DNA of 64,000 bases from Archivesica marissinica. Taxonomy: Eukaryota > Mollusca > Bivalvia > Venerida > Vesicomyidae. A model generated the notes under the pieces. The model did no database searches. It was not told where the DNA came from and saw only the letters and a list, made by a program, of their open reading frames with translations. Every line of letters starts with the position of its first letter. Positions within the stretch are counted from its first letter, which is position 1. Shown here piece after piece: positions 23,190 to 34,894 of this stretch. Made by a program: the position numbers and the translations under genes. Location: contig CM026390.1 in assembly GCA_014843695.1 (NCBI GenBank), positions 92,566,530-92,630,529 of the forward strand, in the 5' to 3' direction.

Positions 23190-23695
23190 GTTGAACTGTG
23201 ACTGGGTTGAACTGTGACTGGGTCGAACTGTGACTGGGTTGATCTATAGCCAGGTTGAGCTATTAGTGGGTTGAACTATGACTGGGTTGAACTATGACTG
23301 GGTTGAGCTATGACTGGGTTGAGCTATGACTGGGTTGAGCTATGACTTGGTTGAGCTATGACTGGGTTGAGCTATGACTGGGTTGAGCTATGACTGGGTT
23401 GAGCTATGACTGGGCTGAGCTTTGACTGGGTTGAACTATGACTGGGTTGAGCTATGACTGGGTTGAGCTATGACTGGGTTGAGCTTTGACCGGGTTGAGA
23501 TATCCCATGTTGAGATATTACCAGGTTGAGCTATGACCAGGTTGAGCAATGACCAGGTTTAGCTATTACCGGGTTGAGCTTTGACCGGGTTGAGTTATGT
23601 CCATGTTGAGCTATTACCAGGTTGAGCTTTGACCGGGTTGAGTTATGTCCATGTTAAGCTATTACCAGGTTGAGCTTTGACCGGGTTGTTACTTT
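23190..23695 (+). repeat. 16-bp minisatellite, about 30 copies
   Basis: Unit gggttgagctatgact with aacta, gaccg and cccatgtt variants. A sister array is at 24130-24580. Confidence 0.92.
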
Positions 23696-23734
23696 TATGA
23701 AGTACAGCAGACATCTGTGTAGATCATGGTGTAG

Positions 23735-23870
23735 AAATCCAGTTATAAAACATATCTCAAATTTCAAATTCGATCTCCAGCTTTATCATTGGTTGAAACT
23801 TTCCAGCTTTATCATTGGTTGAAACTTTCCAGCTTTATCATTGGTTGAAAGGAATTCTAAATTTCAGATT
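23735..23870. repeat. M8-related fragment with 26-bp triplication
   Basis: ccagctttatcattggttgaaac repeats three times between atctcaaatttcaaattcga and an inverse-like tail. It lies between the two 16-bp arrays. Confidence 0.7.
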
Positions 23871-24129
23871 CAACTGATTATATTGCATCATCTAGAGTTG
23901 GAAATGCTGAGAAAAATGACATGTGTATTGTTGATGATATCCGACTGTATTAAAACATACAACCATCCGGTGACAATTCCGAAATTAGTATATATATCTG
24001 CTTGCTTATATTGTGTAACATGAATTCTAAGGTCATCATGTTCATTGTTCATATTGTGTCCATACTTTTCCAAAAAAGGTTCTAAAGTTTGTCATTTAGT
24101 GTTACTCTTCAACTGATTTTAAGTCACCT

Positions 24130-24580
24130 GAGTTACGGCAAGATTGAACTACGATAAGGCTGAGTTATATCCAGGGTTATGACTGGGTTGAGCTATGACC
24201 AGGTTGAGCTTTGACCAGGTTGAGCTATTACCAGGTTGAGCTTTGACCAGGTTGAACTACGACCAGGTTGAGTTACGACCAGGTTGAGCTATGACCAGGT
24301 TGAGCTATGACCGGGTTGAGCTTTGACCAGGTTGAACTATGACCAGGTTGAACTATGACCAGGTTGAACTATGCCCATGTTAAACTATGACCAGGTTGAG
24401 TTACGACCAGGTTGAGCTATGACCAGGTTGAGCTATGACCAGGTTGAGCTATGACCAGGTTGAGCTATGACCAGGTTGAGCTATGACCAGGTTGAACTAT
24501 GACCAGGTTGAGCTATGACCAGGTTGAACTATGACCAGGTTGAGCTATGACCATGTCTCACTATAAACAGATTGAGCTAC
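24130..24580 (+). repeat. 16-bp minisatellite, second array, about 26 copies
   Basis: Unit aggttgagctatgacc, related to the array at 23190 but dominated by the 'gaccagg' form rather than 'gactggg'. Confidence 0.92.
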
Positions 24581-25143
24581 GAACAGTTAAGCTATTAGTA
24601 TGGGTGTGTTGCCAACATATGTCTGCTTTAAATGAGAGATTCTCTATAACTACTGAATAGAACTTGATTATACTTAGTATCTTTGTAATAACATGGATCA
24701 CAATTGGGTCACTATCAAAAACATAAATTGTGAGGTCAAACTTAAGAAAATGTATTGACAATATTTCAACTACCATCATTTTCAATGTATGACACGCACA
24801 TTTATTTTTTTACTACTATCCTTAACAACTATTACTATATCAGTCCATTAAAATTCTGTATCGTATTCCTGAATGGGTCTATATATCACCTTACTCAGAT
24901 GAGCGAACCAGTGTCAATGTGGCCCTCATGGCTTTTATCAAACCCTTCCAAATGTTGAATCCATTTGCATGTCCATATTGTTATTTATTTCATACTTCAC
25001 AAATCATTTCGAATGATTCCAATATGAATGGTTTCTAAGTAACGGTTATAAGTGCAGGTTAAGTGCTATCGATATATACAATCAGGTTGCATAGTCTTAT
25101 TTATTTGGTTTCTTCATTGTCAGTGAAACTTGTAGGAATTTAG
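24581..25143. other. Nothing recognised
   Basis: AT-rich unique-looking sequence; short open frames only. Confidence 0.5.
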
Positions 25144-25992
25144 TTAAAGCGACATTACATCGCAAAAAGCAAATAAAATGCATATTTTCACTTATAAATT
25201 GCATTGCTACTACAAATTCTTCTGAATACATAACATTGAATCAATAAACAGTGTTTTTGTGGTATACAAATTTTCAAAAGTGAAAGTAGGATTTCATATA
25301 ACGGTCATCCACGTTCCTGAATTGACATCCATGCTCCTGAATTGATGTTTGTTTGTCATTGGAGTCAATACTAAACACACGATACTTTCGTTTACAGATA
25401 ATTAACTTACGATTAGTCTGCAAATAAATATGCTTAACCTACAAATAAGTATGAATAGTCACAAATGTGAGATATAACGGTAAATATGTACCATATCTCA
25501 TGTTATTCAGGATAAGCGCAGTGTATTATGCATGAATGTCGACCCTATTTACATTATTTTGTTATATCAACAAACTGCATATACGACGTTTGTTTATTTG
25601 TTGAAATACTCAGTTTTTTGAGGCAAATATTTGGAAAATAATTAGACCATATAATAGCAAATTACATTCTGTAGTAAGTCCGCCTCTGTGGTCGAGTGGT
25701 TAAGGTCGCTGACTTGTATACCACTGTAACCTATCATCACTGATGGTCACGGGTTCGAGCCCCGCTCAGGCCGTGTCTCATTTATATGAAAAAGTTGGCA
25801 GTTTCTTACGGAGGTTGGTGCACCCAAGTACTGGTTAACCGCTGGAGCCTGCCCAGGAAAGGTGTTGTTAAGTAAACTGCCCGCCGGCGATATAGCCCAA
25901 AATGGTGCTGATGCAGGCGTAAAACCCGAAATATAACATAACATAACATTCTGTAGAAATTTGCGTTTTCACCGATGTAGTGTCGCTTTAAA
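25144..25992. mobile_element. M7 inverted-repeat element with nested SINE B
   Basis: Left end ttaaagcgacattacatcgc; right end cgatgtagtgtcgctttaaa is its inverse. The SINE B copy at 25676-25934 lies inside. A related end is seen at 63305 (ttaaagcgacagtatatcgc). Confidence 0.7.
25676..25934 (+). mobile_element. SINE B, full length
   Basis: Head gcctctgtggtcgagtggtt and B box cgggttcgagccccgc are intact Pol III elements, with a long variable-arm-like region. Tail ggcgtaaaacccgaaatata followed by acataacataac. Confidence 0.87.
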
Positions 25993-26254
25993 CATTCCAT
26001 GCACATGGATGGACAGTAAAGATAATATTGTGCAAAGAAATGAAGATGAGCCGCATCATTTAAAGAGGCTTCCTGTCTGTCACTGGAACAGGTCATTGGT
26101 TCAAACCATACCCTAGCCATGTGAGCTAGCCAGTAGCTGCCAAAATGTAGTTGCTTCTACTCGGGTTGTCCATGATTTGTGAAAGGTCAGCGGTTTTGGT
26201 GTGAGAACGGTCATCATATCAACCTATATATTGTAGACTGTATGTGAAACAGAA

Positions 26255-26559
26255 TTAACCCATTTAACACCAAGTAACTGACATGGACTGGTCCTTGATA
26301 TTTTTAGACCAATAAATTAATAAGAAAATTACATTTGGACCAGTTCATTTATCAAAATGGGTAATTTTGTCTAAAAATAGTAATATTGCTGTCAAAGAGT
26401 GACAAATCTCTTCAGGAGGCGTTGCTCATATGGGCAACCGGTAGCGACGATAAATAAACGTAAAATACACATGCAGATCCTGAAGAGACGACTCGTCACA
26501 GGCTCATCTGGATCTTCACTTTTTATAAGCTCATTTAGAGGTCGGTGATGAAGGGTTAA
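26255..26559 (+). mobile_element. M1 MITE with nested SINE A 3' fragment
   Basis: TTAACCCATTTAACACCA to gaagggttaa. A SINE A tail (about 26401-26468, ctcttcaggaggcgttgctc to aataaacgtaaaa) interrupts the MITE at its gtgcagatcc region. Confidence 0.83.
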
Positions 26560-27645
26560 CAAATAAGACTATCCAACCTTGCAGAGGAATGTAGAGCAGC
26601 TCAAGATGATATCCCAACATGTATTGTCATTGGTAAACATTACATCACACATGTTTCCAATGGAATAAAACCTATCCTTTGAGGTTTTTGTCCTCCGTTG
26701 ATGTAAAGCGTGTATATGTAAATAATGTTTACTTGTGCTTTAGCGAGATTCTATTTATTTATTTATATTTGTTTATGATCCGTGATGTGAATTATTATTT
26801 ATTTTTAAAAATGGTTTTAAAAGTTGCTGTTTATTTTGACCATCAGTGATGGGTAATTTTCAGATAGAAAATGGTGTTTATTTTTTATGTCGCGCCAAGA
26901 TCTTGTTTTTGAATGGTTTAAGTGCACACATCTTCTCGTTTACTCTATGTTTGTTAGAGGTGCGTAAGTGTTGTTTAAATTATAATTTTAGAATCCAGTT
27001 TGTACATAGATTGAATGTGTAATGTGCTTTTAGGAGGATATTGTATTATAAACCGTGTGTAATACATTGTTGCTGTACCACCACAATACTTCTCGGTGAT
27101 ACTTGAACCTGTAATATTGAAACATGTAGTAACTAGGTGGTAATCCCCTTAAATACAGGATAGGTAGACAGTCATGAAAATTATGCCATATTTGAAACAT
27201 TAAATTGAAGTGTTGTTTCTAAACTGGTACGATGCGAAAGGTCACTCGATGAATCCAGTTCCAAAAACTCGATGAATCCAGTTCCAAAAACATAAATGAA
27301 TGCAGTATAGATTAGCTGAGTATGCAGAGGGGTGGTGGAGGTGAAGGGTTTATAATATTTTTGATGACAGATATTATGGAAGTATTATCAAATGTTCTAT
27401 CCCCATTTCCAGTCAAATAAATCCCTATTAAAAATGCCCTCCCTGTCCCACCCTCCAATACTGGCCACATCACTTCTGTCCAATAATAAAGTTACAGTGA
27501 TACAGGAATTAGCATTGTCTGTCTACCTAATCTTGTGGCGGGGTTTCAGTATGTTTACCCAAGTTTGACCTACTTATTTGCATGCACAAATCGTATGCTC
27601 TGTCTTCTATATATTTAGAGGTCACGAGAAGTCAATTATGTAAGC
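26560..27645. other. Repeat-poor stretch with AU-rich elements
   Basis: No SINE or MITE seen over about 1 kb, which is rare here. Contains a cluster tctatttatttatttatatt (from about 26749) and ttattatttatttttaaaaa, which would be AU-rich elements if transcribed on the plus strand. Could be part of a long receptor 3' UTR, but nothing proves transcription. Confidence 0.3.
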
Positions 27646-28320
27646 AATTCATGCCACAAGGTTATACAACATTTCTCCTATCTCAAACTCAGTCTCAAGC
27701 TGTCTGATTGGTTCAGCTGACAGTATAAATCAGAATCAACCAATCAAATCATTTGAGCTTGAGTTTTAGATCTGAGAAAACAGAATCAACCAATCAAATC
27801 ATTTGAGCTTGAGTTTGAGAAAACAGAATCAACCAATCAAATCATTTGAGCTTGAGTTTGAGATCTGAGAAAACAGAATCAACCAATCAAATCATTTGAG
27901 CTTGAGTTTGAGATCTGAGAAAACAGAATCAACCAATCAAATCATTTGAGCTTGAGTTTGAGATCTGAGAAAACAGAATCAACCAATCAAATCATTTGAG
28001 CTTGAGTTTGAGATCTGAGAAAAGAGAATCAACCAATCAAATCATTTGAGCTTGAGTTTGAGAAAACAGAATCAACCAATCAAATCATTTGAGCTTGAGT
28101 TTGAGATCTGAGAAAACAGAATCAACCAATCAAATCATTTGAGCTTGAGTTTGAGATCTGAGAAAACAGAATCAACCAATCAAATCATTTGAGCTTGAGT
28201 TTGAGATCTGAGAAAACAGAATCAACCAATCAAATCATTTGAGCTTGAGAAAACAGAATCAACTAATCAAATCATTTGAGCTTGAGTTTGAGATGTGAGA
28301 AAAGTGTTATAACCTCGGGC
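27646..28320. repeat. M8-family repeat with 50-bp tandem array, about 11 copies
   Basis: Left end aaggttatacaacatttctc ctatctc; right end gagaaaagtgttataacctc. Internal unit agaatcaaccaatcaaatca + tttgagcttgagtttgagat + ctgagaaaac; some units lack the 10-bp tttgagatct. Confidence 0.88.
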
Positions 28321-28648
28321 ACTTGTGTTTTACATGTACAAAAGCGGAAAGTATTTTCTGGATGCATGCACTTCAATGCAGTGTGTTATCTGCTCATCAT
28401 TATCGATAGTGCTTTTATTATATGGACGATAAGAATTCAGTGTATAAAACCATTGTTGTTGTATCATTATTTATTTATAAAACCGTGTGATTTACTCCAA
28501 AGAGTCAAAAATAGGGTGCTTTTATTTTACCATACAGTTTGCAATAACAAGTATGGTAATTGTTGCATGTTGTGAGTAGCTTAATAAAATTAAAGGTGGA
28601 AGTGATAATAAATTGTTGCATTGCATAAGATGCACTGGATGCCTAATA

Positions 28649-29511
28649 CAGTCAGACCTGTGTTAGCAGTCACCTCAATTAAACAGCCAGCATTTAGATT
28701 TTCTGCTCATCTATTAACCCTTTCCATCATAGAGATTTAGGTTAATATACTATTATATCTGCATACAAACGACAGTCATTTAGCTGTCATGCAGTGGATA
28801 AGTAGTCGCCATATCTATCCCACCTCCATAGATATTACTGGGACTACATAGAGATTTAGGTTGATATTCTATTATATCTCCATACAAACGACAGCCATTT
28901 AGCTATCATGCAGTGGATAAGTAGTGGCCATATCTATCCCACCTCCATAAATATTACTGGGACTACATAGAGATTGAGGTTAATATACTATTATATTTCC
29001 ATACAAATGACAGCCATTTAGCTGTCATGCAGTGGATAAGTAGTCGCTATATCTATCCCACCTTCATAGATATTACTGGGACTACATGAGATTCTGCCCT
29101 TTATTATGAACATTGGTTTGGCTACTACATTGTCAATGTATGTCGTATTGGTAATGGTATCAAGAGGTGCTTCTATGAGGGAAAGGGTTTATGAACATTG
29201 GTTTGGCTACTACATTGTCAATGTATGTGGTATTGGTAATGGCGTCAAGAGGTGCTTCTATGAGGGAAAGGGTTTATGAACATTGGTTTGGCTACTACAT
29301 TGTCATAGTGTTTGTCGTATTGGTAATGGCGTCAAGAGGTGCTTCTATGAGGGAAAGGGTTTATGAACATTGGATTGGCTACTACATTGTCAATGTATGT
29401 GGTATTGACGTCAAGAGGTGCTTCTATGAGGGAAAGGGTTAAGCAGTTACATGAGCTAAGCAGATATTTTCTGCAATTCCCTCTCGTGACAGCTTCAGAC
29501 AGGTTTGACCG
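28649..29511. mobile_element. M5 MITE (TA target) split by an M3 MITE
   Basis: CAGTCAGACCTGTGTTAGCA on the left and gacaggtttgaccg on the right with TA on each side are M5 ends. The M3 element (28714-29442) sits at an internal TTAA. Confidence 0.78.
28714..29442. mobile_element. M3 MITE, TTAA ends, with tandem repeats in both arms
   Basis: TTAACCCTTTCCATCATAGA and the inverse of tctatgagggaaagggttaa. The left arm carries three units of about 119 bp (gagatttaggttaatatact ...). The right arm carries four units of about 80 bp (gaacattggtttggctacta ... gcttctatgagggaaagggt). Open frames here are repeat artefacts. Confidence 0.85.
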
Positions 29512-29875
29512 TATATTTGGCGATTGTTTGCATCAGTGGTAAACCTAGTTTCTGTGTATGTATGTATGTGTTTTCTATGCTTACTGTTGTTGATACAAAA
29601 ACCGTTGTACTTAACTATAATATGTCCTACAAATCGACCTTGTACTTTGTATAGATATCCCAAAATGCAACATGTACATCCAACTTGTACTCTGTATAGA
29701 CACAAACACCAAATCGTTTATGATTGTATGATAGTAGTTTGGCAAATTACTTGATTGCGAACTGTGAAAATTTGTGAAACAGACACTGGGGAGATGAAAG
29801 TATACTAAACAAAGTTTGCACATTCACGATGACCTGGAACTTGTCTGGTCCTAGATGGTACAAAGCATTTGCCTA

Positions 29876-30100
29876 TGCCGATGTCATGTCTGTTATAAGC
29901 AAGGTGGGTGTAATATGCATTGGTGATGTCGTGTCTATGGAAGAAAGGTAGAGGTAATATGCATCGGTGATGTCGTGTCTATGGAAGCAAGGTGGATGTA
30001 ATATGCATCGGTGATGTCGTGTCTATGGAAGCAAGGTGGATGTAATATACATCAGTGATGTCATGTCTATTATAAGCAAGGTGGATGTAATATGGTGTAG
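29876..30100 (+). repeat. 44-bp tandem repeat, about 5 copies
   Basis: Unit tgatgtcgtgtctatggaag + caaggtggatgtaatatgca + tcgg. Confidence 0.9.
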
Positions 30101-31478
30101 TGATCTTGTTTGCATTGTTTAAATCTTGTTGTTTAAATAGTTGTTTTTGTCATTATATTTGATATCATTTTGCTTTAAGAATCATGTTTCAGCATACAAC
30201 ACCTATGACGTATCATTTCTTGAACTATTTAATTATTCATCCATCACTTGAGCCATTCCTTCATCGGCTGTACAAAACAATGCTTTGTCTACATCATACA
30301 CCAAGTGTAAGTCCATTACATTGTCATGTCGCGAGACACTTTCATTGCTTGAAGAACACTCCCACAAAGTGTACAGTACCCATATAAAATGTTACTGCTG
30401 CAGATTTGGGAATTCACTATGTATGCTTGCTTACAGTGTTTGTTGGCCAAGCCACCATCATGTATATATACTGACTCGGTGCTTGTATTGCTGATGCAGA
30501 TCATCAATAATTACTCATAAATTGCACATCAATTGTTTGTCTGTTACACATCAATTTCTCGTCAATTATACGTCAAGATATACATCCTACCATCGTTTAT
30601 TGTAAAAGTCATTCACAACAGTTTGGGTGAAAAAAAGATTTTTTCATCCGAAATAATAGGAAAACAACATGTATTTCTATATTGAAATGTAAAATGTGCT
30701 CGCTTTTAACCAGTCGTAGCAAATACAGTGGAGCAACAGATATTTGAATTGAGTTTATAATGTACAAGAGTAGCTCGAATGGTTAATGCTCGCCAGCAAT
30801 ATAGCCCAAATTGGTGCTGATGAAGGCGTAAAACCTGAACAAGCAAACAAAAGTAACTCAAACCAACCCAAACTGTTGTTTTTTTTCTATCAAATTTTAA
30901 GCTTAATTCATTACAATCATGAAACCTGGAGATAGAAATATTCGCCAGGTGTTGAAGACATTTCTTACAGTTTTTACCAAACATTTCCCATGGACAGATT
31001 TTTTTCTCAAATTTTATACATGTACGTGTTAACCGAACGCATAATCAGATAAAATAGTGAAGAACATTGGTAGATCACAATGGTTGTTTTAGATTTTTAT
31101 TTACAAATCTGCAACAAATAGTTATGCATGCATGACTTTTATAACACATGTCACATGTAACAATTGTAGGAAGATAAATAGAAACCAACATGGCGCAATG
31201 GAAGCCGCTGTTAAACTCGATCGGAATATTTAGAGAAAAAAGAAAATATTGTATTTCACCATAAGCGCAATTTCTAGATAATACATATTCGTCAATATGA
31301 ACTTCATAACTTCGAGTACGATTATGCACCTTGAAATTCATTTCAAAACACTGAAATCAAAGACGAGTTGACACTAACGTACAGTATCTCCTGTTTTTGG
31401 CATATAATGATTCTAGTTTGTAACTACAAAAACATGATAAAATTCTCTCCACTAGAAACAAAAACTGTATGATATGTC
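30101..31478. other. No gene seen; SINE B tail fragment near 30788-30850
   Basis: Only agcccaaattggtgctgatg aaggcgtaaaacc, matching the 3' end of SINE B, is recognisable. Confidence 0.5.
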
Positions 31479-31479
31479 C

Positions 31480-31720
31480 TTAACCCATTCAACACCAAGT
31501 AACCGACATGGACTGGTGCACGATATTTTTAGATCAATAAATTAATAAGAAAATTACATTTGGACCAGTTCATTTATCAAAATGGGTAATTTTGTCTAAA
31601 AATAGTAATATTACTGGCAAAAAGTGTAGATCCTGATGAGACGGCTCGTCACGAGCCGGCTCATCTGGATCTACACTTTTTGTAAGCTTATTTAGAGGCC
31701 TGCGGTGTTGAAAGGGTTAA
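31480..31720 (+). mobile_element. M1 MITE, TTAA ends
   Basis: Complete copy, TTAACCCATTCAACACCA to GGTGTTGAAAGGGTTAA, with an intact internal hairpin (gacggctcgtcacgagccgg). Confidence 0.87.
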
Positions 31721-31895
31721 ATATGCTATATTGTCTCAAAGTCATAGCATTGAAATCTTGGACTTCTGCTGGCTATATTTTTATTCTCTTTCTAAATTCA
31801 TCACGATGAAATCTTGGACCTGCCTCAAATAACTGTAGCCTACCTGTTGCCATTCTGTCCTGATTTCTCGTTACATTGTTGTAGAATAGTTGTAT

Positions 31896-32096
31896 CAACC
31901 TATAGCACGCTGTAGGCGGAAATGAGCAGATAGCAAAGGTGTAACATTTTCCCTAGAAAGTAGGGCGTGTGACATTTCATTCAAATCTTCATACTGAGTG
32001 GGGCCATGACAAAATGTCACACGCCCTACTTTCTAGGGGGGGGGGAAACATAATTTTGTTATCTGCTCATTTCGTCTACAGCATGCTAAAGGTTAA
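31896..32096. mobile_element. M6 palindromic MITE
   Basis: Long inverted repeat: left agcacgctgtaggcggaaat, gagcagatagcaaa, tagaaagtagggcgtgtgac; right gtcacacgccctactttcta, ttatctgctcatttcgtcta, cagcatgctaaaggttaa. The right end TTAA suggests the same target type as M1-M3. A half copy is at 34535-34597. Confidence 0.75.
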
Positions 32097-32584
32097 TGAA
32101 CATGTTTTGTTTGCTGCAAGTTTGTCAGTTATCATTTCTTTACTCGGCAAACTTGCGGTGTAAAATGAATGTAAGATAATACAGTATTAACTGCAGCCCT
32201 GTAGCGTGACGTTTAATCCTGCACAAACATGATTTTATGCAAGTTCTGTACCTCCGACCGTGTGATATGATTTGATTATGTTGTTACTATCCAGTATGAT
32301 TTTTAACCTGAAAGCAAGAGTTGACATAAAATGAGTCATTTAAATGCTGGATATTATGTAGGTGGTACTAAGCTCGGTGCACATAGATTTCTCTGACTTG
32401 CATGCATTTTCGTGTGTCAAAATTATGTTTTTCAATGAATCTACAATCTATATGTATTACATGTTCAAGGATTTATGTTTCAAGTCGATAATCTTGCTGT
32501 GCACTGTTTATAAACTACGACATATTGCAGTAGAGTAGCACATCCCATTATATGTTTAACTTTTTGCTCCACATAAACACCATA
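32097..32584. other. Nothing recognised
   Basis: AT-rich sequence without repeats or exon-like frames. Confidence 0.5.
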
Positions 32585-33338
32585 CAGGACACGAGGGGGG
32601 TATGAATGTCTAACACCAGCTAGCAGGACATGAGGGGGTGTATGAATGTCTAACACCAGCTAGCAGGACACAAGGGGGGTATGAATGTCTAACACCAGCT
32701 AGCAGGACATGAGGGGGTGTATGAATATCTAACACCAGCTAGCAGGACATGAGGGGGTGTATGAATATCTAACACCAGCTAGCAGGACACGAGGGGGTGT
32801 ATGAATATCTAACACCAGCTAGCAGGACATGAGGGGGTGTATAATGTCTAACACCAGCTAGCAGGACACGAGGGGGTGTATGAATATCTAACACCAGCTA
32901 GCAGAACATGAGGGGGTGTATGAATGTCTAACACCAGCTAGCAGGACACGAGGGGGTGTATGAATATCTAACACCAGCTAGCAGGACATGAGGGGGTGTA
33001 TGAATGTCTAACACCAGCTAGCAGGACACGAGGGGGTGTATGAATATCTAACACCAGCTAGCAGGACATGAGGGGGTGTATGAATGTCTAACACCAGCTA
33101 GCAGGACACGAGGGGGTGTATGAATATCTAGCACCAGCTAGCAGGACATGAGGGGGTGTATGAATGTCTAACACCAGCTAGCAGGACACGAGGGGGTGTA
33201 TGAATATCTAACACCAGCTAGCAGGACATGAGGGGGTGTATGAATGTCTAACACCAGCTAGCAGGACACGAGGGGGTGTATGAATATCTAACACCAGCTA
33301 GCAGGACACGAGGGGGTGTATGAATATCTAACACCAGA
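32585..33338 (+). repeat. 40-bp minisatellite, about 19 copies
   Basis: Unit ggacatgagggggtgtatga + atgtctaacaccagctagca. Units with cacg/atatc and catg/atgtc alternate over most of 32840-33290, giving an 80-bp dimer periodicity. Confidence 0.93.
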
Positions 33339-33569
33339 ATCTATACAGATGTGCAGCTTTATGAATATGTCATAGATTACATACAGTAATAACCTATACT
33401 CATAAAATAACTTACAACTAACTTACAACTAAACCTCTTGCCAAAACAACCAAGTCTGTTGATAACTTCATAGCTAGATTTCTTATATGCATGTCCTGTA
33501 TGATTGCATGCTAAAATAAACTTGTTTCCCGTGAGTGGGTCAAGTTTGATTCTGTAAATTTCTTACTTC

Positions 33570-33745
33570 AAGATACAGCTGGTTTGCAGAAGATCGATGG
33601 TTCTACCTGGGTGCCCGTCCATGCCGAATATACCTACTGCTGGGAGTGGCACCCGGGGTGGTCATCCTCCTCCACCAATAATAGTTTGAGAGCCACCACA
33701 TGACCTATGCTGGTGGTGCGACTTTTAAACACCCAAAAAAATGAA
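33570..33745 (+). mobile_element. SINE F body fragment
   Basis: ctggtttgcagaagatcgat to ccaccaataatagtttgaga and tatgctggtggtgcgac match the region after the 35-bp array at 11280-11440. No head is visible. Confidence 0.7.
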
Positions 33746-33872
33746 CAAAAACATGACATGGTCACCACCTGATCTTTAACCAGATTCACAAAGATACATG
33801 TATTTACAAATTGTTTATAATGCTGGAGTTTATATACCTTAGCCTCTAGTGAACCATGTTTATTCAACAGTC

Positions 33873-34110
33873 TTAACCCATTCAACACCAAGTAACTGAC
33901 ATGGACTGGTCCATGCTATTTTTAGACCAATAAATTAATAAGAAAATTACATTTGGACCAGTTCATTTAATCAAAATGGGTAATTTGGTCTAAAAATAGT
34001 CATATTACTGGCAAAAAGTGCGGATCCTGATGAGACGGCTCGTCACGAGCCGGCTCATCTAGATCTACACTTTTTGTAAGCCTATTTTGAGGTCTGTAGT
34101 GTTGAAAGTG
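33873..34110 (+). mobile_element. M1 MITE, right TTAA lost
   Basis: TTAACCCATTCAACACCA start; ends tgttgaaagtgtgaca, so the terminal TTAA is mutated. Confidence 0.83.
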
Positions 34111-34470
34111 TGACATGCAAATATACTGCTGACATATAAATGAATACTCTTGATTTTGCTGTATTTTGACATTGTTTGCGCTATATGTTTGTTTATCCAG
34201 CCGTGTAACTATGCAATTGTTATGTTGCATTCTATTCTGTCTACAAACTGTTACCAAGTCTTCAATGCTGTAGCCATTAAGAATGGGGGATATACCGCGG
34301 AATTATATGGATATCTATTATTTTTTCTAAGGACAGCTTTTGTGGGAAGGTGTGCTCTGTGACTGTATCAATGCACGATGGGGCATCTGGTGGTTTTTAT
34401 CCAAGAATTAATTATATATTGTCCTAATGTCGGTACGAAATACTGTACAGGGTAAACTAGTAATGCACTA

Positions 34471-34893
34471 CAGTCAAACCGATTGGACGATTTCAATGAA
34501 ATATCAAGCTGAACCTTCAAGGAAAAATAAGAAAAATATTACACATTTGTTATCTGCTCATTTTTCCTACAGCGTGCTAAAGGTTAAGGAGCCAATTTCC
34601 AGATTGCCAATACATATATGTTGTTTTCTTATAAATTTGACGTGTCTTTCCATGCTTGCAGCAGATAAAATCACTTTTGCAAACATTCGGATAGTGGAGT
34701 TAAAACACTTGGCTGAATAGCAAACAACATAGATCCTGATTAGACGCGGCATTATGCCGCGGCTAATCTGAATCTATGTTGTTTGCAAATGTGATTTTTA
34801 TTTACTCAGCAGGCAAAGGGTTAAGCAACAACATGTACTTAGCAGCCACTTTCTGTGATTCCCTTGGCTGGCTGCGTAAGACAGATTTGACTG
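34471..34893. mobile_element. M5 MITE with nested TTAA-type elements (M6 half, M2-like)
   Basis: M5 ends CAGTCAAACC and gacagatttgactg with flanking TA. Inside are an M6 right half (ttatctgctcatttttccta) and an M2-like hairpin (gcaaacaacatagatcctga ... aatctatgttgtttgcaaat) ending ggcaaagggttaa next to gcaacaacatgtacttagca. Confidence 0.65.
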
Positions 34894-34894
34894 T

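Noticed and set aside
23190..24580. Possible nuclear-receptor half-sites (TGACC, AGGTTGA) in the 16-bp arrays
   Set aside because: The units read TGACCAGG or TGACTGGG, not AGGTCA or its complement; similarity is too weak.
25676..25790. tRNA gene-like sequences here and in SINE heads at 832, 15426, 38949, 41811 and 62362
   Set aside because: Each is followed by a SINE body and is repeated in the window with target-site duplications in several cases; they are SINE heads, not functional tRNA genes.
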